5,719 bases of DNA from an uncultured Ruminococcus sp. (GTDB lineage: Bacteria > Bacillota > Clostridia > Oscillospirales > Acutalibacteraceae): assembly GCA_902767285.1 (NCBI GenBank), contig CACXHC010000050.1, forward strand, positions 1 to 5,719. Reading direction: 5' to 3'. Below, one piece after another: positions 1-5,350 of this stretch. Position 1 is the first letter of the stretch. The number at the start of each line of letters is the position of its first letter. Below the pieces are notes generated by a model, which was not told the origin of the DNA, searched no databases, and was given only the letters and a program-made list of their open reading frames with translations. A program made the position numbers and the translations under genes.

Positions 1-22
1 AAGCAACAAATCGGAAATTCCC

Positions 23-56
23 TGGGGATGTTGTTTTTTCACAGCCCCCATTTTTT
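23..56 (+). terminator. Possible intrinsic terminator for a convergent gene left of the window
   Basis: On the plus strand, TGGGG (23-27) can pair with CCCCA (46-50). An inner TGT/ACA helix (29-31 with 41-43) lies across a small internal loop, and six T residues (51-56) follow. This is the layout of a rho-independent terminator for a plus-strand gene ending left of the window. Read on the minus strand, the same hairpin is followed by AGGGAATTTCC rather than a T tract, so it would be a poor terminator for yabR. The same bases can also be read as the start of a minus-strand reading frame, which weakens the call. Confidence 0.33.
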
Positions 57-67
57 ATGTATAAAAT

Positions 68-601
68 TTATTTTCTGCGAGGTCTTTTCGGCACAACATC
101 GCCGTTTCTCTTGAGTGAGGACATATTTTCATCGCTCTGCTGTTTGAATTTTGCCATCATGTCTTCAAAAGATGACGGGTCGGCACTTTTGCTCTTCTGC
201 CACACGAAATCACCGGGAGAATTGGAGCTTTTCATATTAGGAACGTTTCTTTGATAAGTGCGGCGGTCATCTTTTTTGTCAAAATTTCTGGTTTTATCTT
301 TATCAAACTTTTTGTCTTTAAACTGAGCCTTTTTGTTATCGGACTGCTTGTCGGCTGTATCGGTGTCTGCTGATGCTTTTTTTATGGAAAGAGCAATCTT
401 ACCCGAATCGGTTATATTTATTACTTTAACCTTTACTTCCTGACCCATGGTAAGAAAATCCGAAACATTCTCTACATAAGTGTTGGATATTTCGGATATA
501 TGCACCATACCCGACTTTCCGTCCGGCAAATCAACAAACGCACCAAAATTGGTAATTCCCGTAACTTTACCCTCTAAAATACTTCCAACTTCAATTTGCA
601 T
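68..601 (-). CDS. yabR: S1 domain RNA-binding protein, YabR / general stress protein 13 type
   Basis: A 177-residue protein. Residues 1-76 form a single S1 OB-fold domain with the usual features: an opening VGSILEGKVTGITNFGAFVDL, GMVHISEIS at 31-39, a GQEVKVKVI strand at 53-61 and a closing GKIALSIKK at 67-75. S1 domains bind single-stranded RNA, and the B. subtilis homologue YabR sits at the same place after divIC; its exact role is not settled. Residues about 77-140 are a Lys/Asp-rich, probably disordered linker. A predicted amphipathic helix follows at about 145-165 (FEDMMAKF...SDENMSSLKR), then a basic tail ending PKRPRRK. This tail makes it longer than the roughly 130-residue Bacillus protein. 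The ATG has AAGAGGAG about 11 bases upstream, and the 53-base gap from divIC suggests co-transcription with it. Confidence 0.9.
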   Translation of the reverse strand: MQIEVGSILEGKVTGITNFGAFVDLPDGKSGMVHISEISNTYVENVSDFLTMGQEVKVKVINITDSGKIALSIKKASADTDTADKQSDNKKAQFKDKKFDKDKTRNFDKKDDRRTYQRNVPNMKSSNSPGDFVWQKSKSADPSSFEDMMAKFKQQSDENMSSLKRNGDVVPKRPRRK

Positions 602-654
602 AAAATAAAAATCTCCTCTTAACTAAAAAATTCCCTCAATTTATAAAAACCAGT

Positions 655-978
655 TCATTCTCCGGCAACGTTTATGAATACTCTCTCGCCCTTTTTGGAG
701 TAATCGAACTCCTCTCTGGCAACACGCTCTATATAAGCATCGTTTTCGGAGTCATCGAACTCGTTCACTTGCTTCATCTCATCATTTTTAACTTCCTGAA
801 TAATAATCTGCTCATTCAAATCGGCAAGCTGTTCTTTTTTCTTTGCGATTTCGACTTGCTGATGGACGAGAGTAAAAACAAAATAAAAAGCAAAAACAAT
901 AAGCAACGCACTTAAAAAAGTTTTAAGCAATCGCTTACCGTCTTTGTTTTTGGACTTATTATCTTTTCTGCTTGCCAT
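655..978 (-). CDS. divIC: Septum formation initiator DivIC/FtsB family protein
   Basis: A 107-residue bitopic membrane protein of the DivIC/FtsB/FtsL type. It has a short, very basic cytoplasmic N-terminus (1-20), one transmembrane helix at about 21-38 and a heptad-like coiled coil at about 40-72. The family-typical C-terminal segment follows, AYIERVAREEFDYSKKGERVFI. By homology it forms a complex with FtsL and DivIB/FtsQ at the division septum and helps activate septal peptidoglycan synthesis. The start is fixed: ATG at 978 is immediately preceded by an in-frame TGA, with GAGG 12 bases upstream. A separate sigma-A-like promoter lies just upstream (1019-1048), so this essential-type gene need not depend on the sporulation genes before it. 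yabR follows after 53 bases. Confidence 0.9.
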   Translation of the reverse strand: MASRKDNKSKNKDGKRLLKTFLSALLIVFAFYFVFTLVHQQVEIAKKKEQLADLNEQIIIQEVKNDEMKQVNEFDDSENDAYIERVAREEFDYSKKGERVFINVAGE

Positions 979-1018
979 TCACATACCAATCCTCACAAAT
1001 AAAATTAAGTTCACGATA

Positions 1019-1048
1019 ATTATACACTATAATAGTACTTAATTGCAA
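1019..1048 (-). promoter_or_regulatory. Sigma-A-like promoter for divIC-yabR
   Basis: On the minus strand, TTGCAA (-35, 1048-1043) and a perfect TATAAT (-10, 1024-1019) are separated by 18 bases. Transcription would start near 1012, giving a leader of about 33 bases that contains the divIC ribosome binding site. The -35 matches four of six consensus positions. The location fits the biology: it gives divIC and yabR vegetative expression separate from the sporulation genes yabP and yabQ. Confidence 0.6.
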
Positions 1049-1049
1049 G

Positions 1050-1078
1050 AAATATTTTTAATTTAATCAAAAATATTT
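1050..1078. repeat. A/T-only inverted repeat at the end of yabQ
   Basis: AAATATTTTT (1050-1059) and AAAAATATTT (1069-1078) are perfect 10-base inverted arms with a 9-base loop, starting at the yabQ stop codon. With no GC pairs the RNA stem would be weak. It could be a feeble terminator or 3'-end signal for yabQ just ahead of the divIC promoter, or a chance product of the AT-rich spacer. Confidence 0.35.
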
Positions 1079-1518
1079 TATTTTTCATATATATGAGGCT
1101 GAGATTTGTGTATTTTATCAAAAGCAGTCGATAAATTCGCCCACATTTTTTGTATTAATCGAGCAAATTGTATGATAACTGAGTTAAATGTTCCAAACAC
1201 AGCACGGATCACTTTTGATATTAAATCAAACAAGAATCCTGTTACAAAACCTATTGATAATCTGTACGATGCAAATCCCAAAATGTGACCTAACATAACA
1301 AAAAATCTGAAATGCCCGTGACACGTTGTTTGCGAAAACATAAAACATAAAACTCCGCTTACCGCCATAAATATTACATCCTCAAAAAATAATGCCGTTT
1401 GAGAATTGAGTCCGCTTTTACGCAGAAATCGAAAAACATCATAAAATGCACCTATTATGAGTCCGAACAAAAATGCGTATCTGAATATCTCGCTTTGTTC
1501 AAATATCGACTGTCGCAC
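1078..1518 (-). CDS. yabQ: Spore cortex biosynthesis protein YabQ
   Basis: A 146-residue integral membrane protein with about four hydrophobic segments (roughly 12-29, 46-62, 70-90 and 91-110) and a polar C-terminus. The N-terminal GLIIGAFYDVFRFLRK matches the characteristic YabQ motif of glycine-rich helix, YDxxR and basic end. In B. subtilis YabQ is a sporulation-specific membrane protein of the forespore periphery, and mutants fail to make cortex. This copy is shorter than the roughly 210-residue Bacillus protein. The start is GTG at 1518, well supported by AAGAGGTG ending 7 bases upstream. That ribosome binding site overlaps the yabP stop codon and the two genes are only 13 bases apart, so translation is probably coupled. 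Placement directly after yabP confirms the assignment. Confidence 0.9.
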   Translation of the reverse strand: MRQSIFEQSEIFRYAFLFGLIIGAFYDVFRFLRKSGLNSQTALFFEDVIFMAVSGVLCFMFSQTTCHGHFRFFVMLGHILGFASYRLSIGFVTGFLFDLISKVIRAVFGTFNSVIIQFARLIQKMWANLSTAFDKIHKSQPHIYEK

Positions 1519-1531
1519 AACGGTTCACCTC

Positions 1532-1804
1532 TTACCTAAAGAGTTTTTTCAAGAAATTTTCTCTTGGATGATTTTCGGTGTATATCAAAGCAGAAACGAA
1601 ACCTTCAACATCAAGGTCGCCGCTCTCGGCAGACAGTTTTTTTATGTTGAGTGAATCGCCCTGAATAGTAATTTGACCGTAATCCGTATATGCAACTATA
1701 CTTGTTCCATCAAAACTGTCTACATCATTCACGCCCGTAACAGTGAGAACAGAACGGTTTTCAAGACTCACAATATTTGGTTTTTTATTATTGATTTCAG
1801 GCAT
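1532..1804 (-). CDS. yabP: Sporulation protein YabP
   Basis: A 90-residue soluble protein, close to the length of B. subtilis YabP. It shows the family pattern throughout: LENRSVLTVTGVNDVDSFD at 14-32, then a YGQITIQGDSLNIKKLS strand region, an acidic turn and VEGFVSALIY. The fold is probably all-beta and related to YqfC. In B. subtilis YabP is made in the mother cell and is required for proper cortex formation. I choose ATG at 1804 rather than GTG at 1813, because the GGGAG ribosome binding site (1819-1815) lies 10 bases before the ATG but only one base before the GTG. The ATG lies in one arm of a 9-bp inverted repeat (1799-1857), so initiation may be controlled by RNA structure. The 64-base gap after rqcP is long for this compact cluster. 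Confidence 0.9.
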   Translation of the reverse strand: MPEINNKKPNIVSLENRSVLTVTGVNDVDSFDGTSIVAYTDYGQITIQGDSLNIKKLSAESGDLDVEGFVSALIYTENHPRENFLKKLFR

Positions 1805-1857
1805 AACAAACACACTCCCGAAAAATTGATATTTTATAAATAATATGTGTTATGCCT
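1799..1857 (-). promoter_or_regulatory. Inverted repeat enclosing the yabP ribosome binding site and start codon
   Basis: The arms AGGCATAAC (1799-1807) and GTTATGCCT (1849-1857) are perfect 9-base inverted repeats. In the minus-strand transcript the helix could continue, after a two-base bulge, as ACAUA pairing with UGUGU (1848-1844 with 1814-1810, one G-U pair). The yabP AUG (1804-1802) would then be paired, with the GGGAG ribosome binding site at the loop edge. No T tract follows, so it is not a terminator. It could be a translation-control hairpin or a DNA operator with widely spaced half-sites; no function is proven. Confidence 0.45.
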
Positions 1858-1868
1858 CGAAATTATAA

Positions 1869-2108
1869 CTAAAGAACTTTGTACATAAGCGGTGCTTCTT
1901 CTTTTTTGGCGTACTCGTTTATTGATACGACCTCTATTTTAAGAGGATTTGCACCTATCATAACTTCTATAACATCTCCGACTTTTACAGCATAAGATGC
2001 TCTTTCGGCTTTTCCGTTTACGATTATTCTTTGGGCATCGCAAGCCTCATTAGCGACTGTTCTTCTTTTTATTATTCGTGATACTTTCAAATATTTATCT
2101 AATCTCAT
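1869..2108 (-). CDS. rqcP: RqcP (YabO), S4-domain ribosome quality-control protein
   Basis: A 79-residue protein that is almost entirely one S4 RNA-binding domain: MRLDKYLKVSRIIKRRTVANEA, then RIIVNGKAERASYAVKVGDVIEV. In Firmicutes RqcP binds obstructed 50S ribosomal subunits carrying peptidyl-tRNA. There it works with RqcH to add C-terminal poly-alanine tails that mark stalled nascent chains for degradation. Arg2 and Arg16, the residues reported as critical for 50S binding in the Bacillus protein, are both present, as is the KKEEAPLMYKVL end. The ATG has AAGG 8 bases upstream and an in-context start. The only sequence between it and hup is a strong hairpin (2144-2176), so expression probably depends on readthrough from the mazG/hup promoters. 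The Bacillus gene lies in the same neighbourhood, between mazG and yabP. Confidence 0.93.
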   Translation of the reverse strand: MRLDKYLKVSRIIKRRTVANEACDAQRIIVNGKAERASYAVKVGDVIEVMIGANPLKIEVVSINEYAKKEEAPLMYKVL

Positions 2109-2143
2109 AGTTATTTCCTTATTTCAGCAAAATTTTAATTGGA

Positions 2144-2176
2144 AAACGGTGCAGACCGTTTTTGCCTGCACCGTTT
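2144..2176 (-). terminator. Strong hairpin between hup and rqcP, probable terminator or attenuator
   Basis: AAACGGTGCAG and CTGCACCGTTT (2144-2154 and 2166-2176) form a perfect 11-bp stem with an 11-base loop. In the minus direction it ends in TTTT, then CC, a short T tract that would allow partial readthrough into rqcP. A second fold competes for the same 3' arm: AAAACGGT (2162-2155) with ACCGTTTT (2150-2143) gives an 8-bp stem closed by a four-base loop. The hairpin probably reduces transcription after the highly expressed hup gene or protects its 3' end. Confidence 0.7.
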
Positions 2177-2202
2177 ATCCTAAAAAAGAATCTCAGTAAA
2201 AA

Positions 2203-2481
2203 TTATTTCTTGTCAACAGTTTCTTTAAAGCTCTTGCCTGCTTTGAATGCGGGAACTTTTGATGCAGGAATAGTGAGTTTTTCGTGAGTTCTCGGATCAA
2301 CACCGCTTCTCTCTTTACGCTCTCTCTGCTCAAATGTACCAAAACCAACTATCTGTACTTTCTCGCCTGCCGCTACTGCTTCAACGATTGCATCAACAAT
2401 TGCGGAAACCGCTTTCTCCGAATCTTTCTTGGAGAGGGAACTTTTTTCTGCAACCTTTGCGATTAAATCTGCCTTGTTCAT
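2203..2481 (-). CDS. hup: HU family DNA-binding protein
   Basis: A 92-residue histone-like protein of normal HU length. The N-terminal MNKADLIAKVAEKSSLSKKDSEKAVSAI region forms the dimerising helices. GFGTFEQRERKERSG at 46-60 is the HU signature, and the beta arm carries the DNA-intercalating Pro63. The C-terminus has the usual PAFKAGKSFKETV. HU dimers bend and compact DNA with little sequence preference. The beta arm reads SGVDPRTHEKLTIP, where most HU proteins have a GxNPxTGE core, so Asp62 and His66 replace the usual Asn and Gly. The ATG has a strong GGAGG 10 bases upstream. A TATAAT-like -10 lies in the 89-base gap after mazG, and a hairpin follows the gene, so hup may form its own high-level transcript within the cluster. 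Confidence 0.95.
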   Translation of the reverse strand: MNKADLIAKVAEKSSLSKKDSEKAVSAIVDAIVEAVAAGEKVQIVGFGTFEQRERKERSGVDPRTHEKLTIPASKVPAFKAGKSFKETVDKK

Positions 2482-2523
2482 AATTAAGAATCCTCCATTT
2501 TTTTGTGCTTTAAAAGCATTTTT

Positions 2524-2552
2524 ATTATATTATGGAACCGCTAAAAACGAAC
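2524..2552 (-). promoter_or_regulatory. Possible hup promoter
   Basis: A perfect TATAAT (2529-2524) lies on the minus strand about 42 bases before the hup start, in the mazG-hup gap. At 17-base spacing the -35 position reads GTTCGT (2552-2547), a poor match to TTGACA. The call rests mainly on the -10 and on the expectation that hup needs high expression. In such an AT-rich gap a chance TATAAT is quite possible. Confidence 0.35.
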
Positions 2553-2570
2553 TTTATAACAATTAAAACA

Positions 2571-3374
2571 TCACTTTTTCAACGATTCCTTGGCTTGATT
2601 CCATAAGTCATCAAGCTCGGACAAACTACAATCTTCCCATTTTTTGCCGGACTGCAACAGTGAGTCCTCAACCTGTTTAAAACGGGAACAAAATTTATTG
2701 CAAGCATCATAAAGAGCTTTCTCGCTGTTAACGCCTGCAAGTCTTACAACATTCACCGCCGCAAAAAGCAAGTCACCCGCTTCCTCGGCGATTTCGTTGT
2801 TATTGCCTTTTTCCAATGCACTCATAAGCTCACTCAGTTCTTCGGTAACTTTAACGGAAGCATCACTTGCATTTTCAAAATCGAAGCCGACTTTTTTCGC
2901 CTTTTTCTGAATTTTCTCGGCTCTCATAAGTGACGGCAGAGATTTCGATATACTATCCATCGCATCTGACTGTTTAGACTGCGATTTTGTTTCCATTTTT
3001 ATTTTATCCCAATTATCAAGAACTTTACCCACGGTATCGGCTTTTACTTCGCCAAAAACATGAGGGTGACGGACTATCATTTTTTTGCAAACTTCGTCTG
3101 CAACATCGTTTATATCGAAATTTCCTTTCTCACGCTCGATTTGAGTATGAAAAACCACTTGCAGAAGAACATCTCCGAGTTCCTCACGCATACCGGCGAC
3201 ATCATCGTTATCGATAGCTTCAACAACTTCGTAAGTTTCCTCTATAAAGTCTTGGCGTATAGATTTATGAGTTTGAACCTTATCCCAAGGGCAACCATCA
3301 GGAAGCCTCAGACATCTGATGATCTCAACCAAATCATTAAAATCGTATTTTTCTTTAAAAACAAAATTCATCAT
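2571..3374 (-). CDS. mazG: Nucleoside triphosphate pyrophosphohydrolase MazG
   Basis: A 267-residue protein, close to the 263 of E. coli MazG, with two tandem all-alpha MazG domains. It hydrolyses (d)NTPs to NMP and pyrophosphate, cleaning the nucleotide pool. The N-terminal domain has the hallmark LRLPDGCPWDKVQTHKS (22-38) and Mg2+ ligands EETYE (45-49) and EELGD (64-68). The C-terminal domain has EELSE (178-182) and EEAGD (197-201), so both active-site sets look intact. The SAM-methylase-like domain fused to MazG in B. subtilis YabN is absent. The frame is open to 3422, but the promoter -10 lies at 3411-3416, so a start at 3419 or 3422 would be upstream of transcription. I choose ATG at 3374, with AGGG 8 bases upstream; ATG at 3371 is equally possible. 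The last codons overlap nothing, and hup follows after 89 bases. Confidence 0.93.
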   Translation of the reverse strand: MMNFVFKEKYDFNDLVEIIRCLRLPDGCPWDKVQTHKSIRQDFIEETYEVVEAIDNDDVAGMREELGDVLLQVVFHTQIEREKGNFDINDVADEVCKKMIVRHPHVFGEVKADTVGKVLDNWDKIKMETKSQSKQSDAMDSISKSLPSLMRAEKIQKKAKKVGFDFENASDASVKVTEELSELMSALEKGNNNEIAEEAGDLLFAAVNVVRLAGVNSEKALYDACNKFCSRFKQVEDSLLQSGKKWEDCSLSELDDLWNQAKESLKK

Positions 3375-3410
3375 ACACAAAACCCTGTAAATCGTAAACC
3401 TACTCTGAAT

Positions 3411-3439
3411 ATTATACATCAAAAATTCGAATATTTCAA
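3411..3439 (-). promoter_or_regulatory. Sigma-A-type promoter of the mazG operon
   Basis: On the minus strand TTGAAA (-35, 3439-3434) is followed by an optimal 17-base spacer and a perfect TATAAT (-10, 3416-3411). The predicted transcription start is near 3404, leaving a leader of about 30 bases with an AGGG ribosome binding site ahead of ATG 3374. This is the best promoter in the window and probably drives mazG-hup and, by readthrough, rqcP-yabP-yabQ. No clear terminator for the flippase gene upstream was found in the surrounding AT-rich gap (3375-3515). Confidence 0.8.
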
Positions 3440-3515
3440 GAGTATTTGCGATTTTTATTGATATTTTTATAATTATTTTATTGATTTACGCAACATTATG
3501 CAATTTTTATAGTTA

Positions 3516-5270
3516 TCACTTTATCAAATGATATTTTTCCAATATGGAAACCATCTTATTTCCTTTAGGCAGCATAAGTATATCTTCTTTTGTGATTGCC
3601 TTAAGGACAAGAAGAAAAACAAAATAAACTACACAGGCAACAATAACCGTTACAAGCATTACAGCGAGCAGATTTCTTGTTGATGTTTCGGCAATAGATT
3701 TAAGCGATGCATAACATAAACTCGCTGATATAATACAAATGACAGACGCCAATAACGGTCGGAGAACCGCAATTTTAAAATTGGGTACAATACCGGTTTC
3801 TTTTATTAGGACATATATCGATACGATTATTACGAATGTATAACACAAAAGCGTACCTATTGAACCGCCCTGAACGTTGATTTCGGGTATTCCGCAGAAG
3901 ATATAATTGGATACGACTTTTATAAGCATTCCTACGGCGTACAGCTTAAGTGGCATATCTACTCGCCCGACAGCCTGAAGCATACTGCACATCGGCGTTG
4001 CTGCGGCAAATACTATAACTGCTATCCCCATGAGTTTAAGTACTGAAACAGAAATATCTACTCCATCGGTATGACCGTAAACAAGGTGCATTATGGGGTC
4101 TGCAAGCATTGTTAGTCCCAGTCCTGCCGGAATTGTAAATACAAATGTTACACGCATTACGGTTTCGATACTTCTTTTGAGATTATCTTTGTTGCCCTTG
4201 GTATATGCCTCGGTCACATTTGGAAGAGCTGTTGTTCCGAATGCCTGAGTAACAGTTACAACAAGGTTCATAATGGTTAGAGCATAGCTGTAACATCCCC
4301 ACAGATAACTGTGAACAAGACCGTTGTCAACTTGTTCTGACGGTATCATTTGAGGATATTGGTTAAGCAGTTTTTGAGGAATCCTATCCATCATAGTTAT
4401 TAAGCGTCTTTGAATGAGCATTGAATCGATAGTTCCGGCAACGCTCATTATCAAAGCACCCAAGCCAATCGGAATAGCGGTTTTGAGCAAAATTCTGAAT
4501 GTTTCGTTTTTTCTTTTTGGTTTAGGAGCAGCAGCGTACATTTCGAGAGTAATGGCATCGCCGTTTACTTTGTAGCGAATGTATATATAGAGAAAACTGC
4601 AAAACGAACCAAAGGTTATACCAAAAATCGCCGCCGCAACGGAATATTTCAATAAGGTGCGTTCGTCTGATATTCCGAAAAGTTTTTCGCCATAGTTCAT
4701 CACGATATAAGCGAACGAATAACCAACTGTAAGTTTTACGAATGCTTCGACCACTTCGGAAACAGATGTCGGAACCATGTTTCGCATACCTTCGTAATAT
4801 CCTCGATATGCTGAAACAAGACATCCGAAAAATATCGCCGGAGCAAGAACTATCATGGATACAAATGAATCGGGCGAATGAATTATTCTGATGTAGAAAA
4901 AGCTGAATAATATCATCAGCAAAAATGCAATTACTCCGGCAATAATAAAGAACGGAATAGCAACATCTTTTATTCGTCTGACATCTTTGTATCTGCCCTT
5001 TGACATACTTTCCGAAACCATTCTCGAAACGGCTATCGGAAATCCCGCCGTAGCCAGTGTAAACAGCGGAATGTACAACTCGTAAGCATTACTCAGCAGT
5101 GCCGCACCAACGGGGCCGTATAATCTTGACAAGCTCACTTTGTAAAGCATTCCGATTATTTTTACGATGAGAAGGCACAATGTAAGTATTGCCGCTCCCA
5201 TAATGAAACTTTGATTTTTGTTTGCTTTTGATTTCTTCAAAGAAGGTTCTGCTTTTCTCAATAGCCACAT
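3516..5270 (-). CDS. SpoVB/YabM-type polysaccharide (lipid-linked) flippase, MurJ/MOP superfamily
   Basis: A 584-residue polytopic membrane protein with about 14 hydrophobic helices. The N-terminal NKNQSFIMGAAILTLCLLIV, then KIIGMLYKVSLSRLYG and a TAGFPIAVSRMVSE segment, are typical of the SpoVB/YtgP/YabM branch. These proteins flip undecaprenyl-linked precursors such as lipid II; SpoVB is required for spore cortex. A loop of about 35 residues follows GTIDSMLIQRRL (MMDRIPQKLLNQYPQ...EQVDNG), at the site where relatives carry a shorter, variable loop. B. subtilis yabM also lies near mazG, supporting the assignment, but SpoVB, YabM and YtgP cannot be told apart by eye, so no symbol is given. 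The frame stays open to 5402, but that extension reads through a terminator and into the upstream gene. ATG 5270 leaves about 18 residues before the conserved part; its ribosome binding site (GAGAAAAGAG) is weak. Confidence 0.85.
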   Translation of the reverse strand: MWLLRKAEPSLKKSKANKNQSFIMGAAILTLCLLIVKIIGMLYKVSLSRLYGPVGAALLSNAYELYIPLFTLATAGFPIAVSRMVSESMSKGRYKDVRRIKDVAIPFFIIAGVIAFLLMILFSFFYIRIIHSPDSFVSMIVLAPAIFFGCLVSAYRGYYEGMRNMVPTSVSEVVEAFVKLTVGYSFAYIVMNYGEKLFGISDERTLLKYSVAAAIFGITFGSFCSFLYIYIRYKVNGDAITLEMYAAAPKPKRKNETFRILLKTAIPIGLGALIMSVAGTIDSMLIQRRLITMMDRIPQKLLNQYPQMIPSEQVDNGLVHSYLWGCYSYALTIMNLVVTVTQAFGTTALPNVTEAYTKGNKDNLKRSIETVMRVTFVFTIPAGLGLTMLADPIMHLVYGHTDGVDISVSVLKLMGIAVIVFAAATPMCSMLQAVGRVDMPLKLYAVGMLIKVVSNYIFCGIPEINVQGGSIGTLLCYTFVIIVSIYVLIKETGIVPNFKIAVLRPLLASVICIISASLCYASLKSIAETSTRNLLAVMLVTVIVACVVYFVFLLVLKAITKEDILMLPKGNKMVSILEKYHLIK

Positions 5271-5301
5271 CTCTTTTCTCAAAAAAATAAAATCACGCTT
5301 C

Positions 5302-5340
5302 AAAAAAGGTAATACACACATTTGATGTATTACCTTTTTT
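5302..5340. terminator. Intrinsic terminator after the zinc-ribbon gene
   Basis: AAAAAAGGTAATACA (5302-5316) and TGTATTACCTTTTTT (5326-5340) form a perfect 15-bp stem with a 9-base loop. On the minus strand the stem ends in six T residues, which serve as the U tract for the zinc-ribbon gene ending at 5351. The A/T-flanked design also works on the plus strand, where seven T residues follow. The next gene starts only about 31 bases beyond it, which leaves little room for a promoter. Confidence 0.88.
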
Positions 5341-5350
5341 TGATTTGTTA

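Noticed and set aside
1811..1813. GTG as the yabP start
   Set aside because: The GGGAG ribosome binding site is one base away, too close for initiation, while the ATG nine bases further on has proper spacing.
1823..1856. Possible sigma-E-type promoter for yabP (CATAA, then about 17 bases, then AATATCAAT)
   Set aside because: The ATA core of the -35 fits, but the -10 matches only about half of a CATACAAT-like consensus, and the region is so AT-rich that such matches are expected. The idea is attractive because yabP is a mother-cell gene, but the sequence does not support a firm call.
2506..2518. Small palindrome TGCTTTAAAAGCA in the hup leader
   Set aside because: The stem is only five or six bases with almost no loop and just two GC pairs, and the minus-strand sequence after it is A-rich, so it is neither a terminator nor a convincing regulatory structure.
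3060..3461. 133-codon plus-strand frame opposite mazG and its promoter
   Set aside because: It is antisense to conserved MazG motifs, has Phe/Asn/Ile-rich shadow composition and no ribosome binding site.
4522..4824. 100-codon frame on the minus strand inside the flippase gene
   Set aside because: It lies wholly within the well-supported flippase gene in a different frame, and its Arg/Ser/Cys-rich composition looks like a shadow frame.
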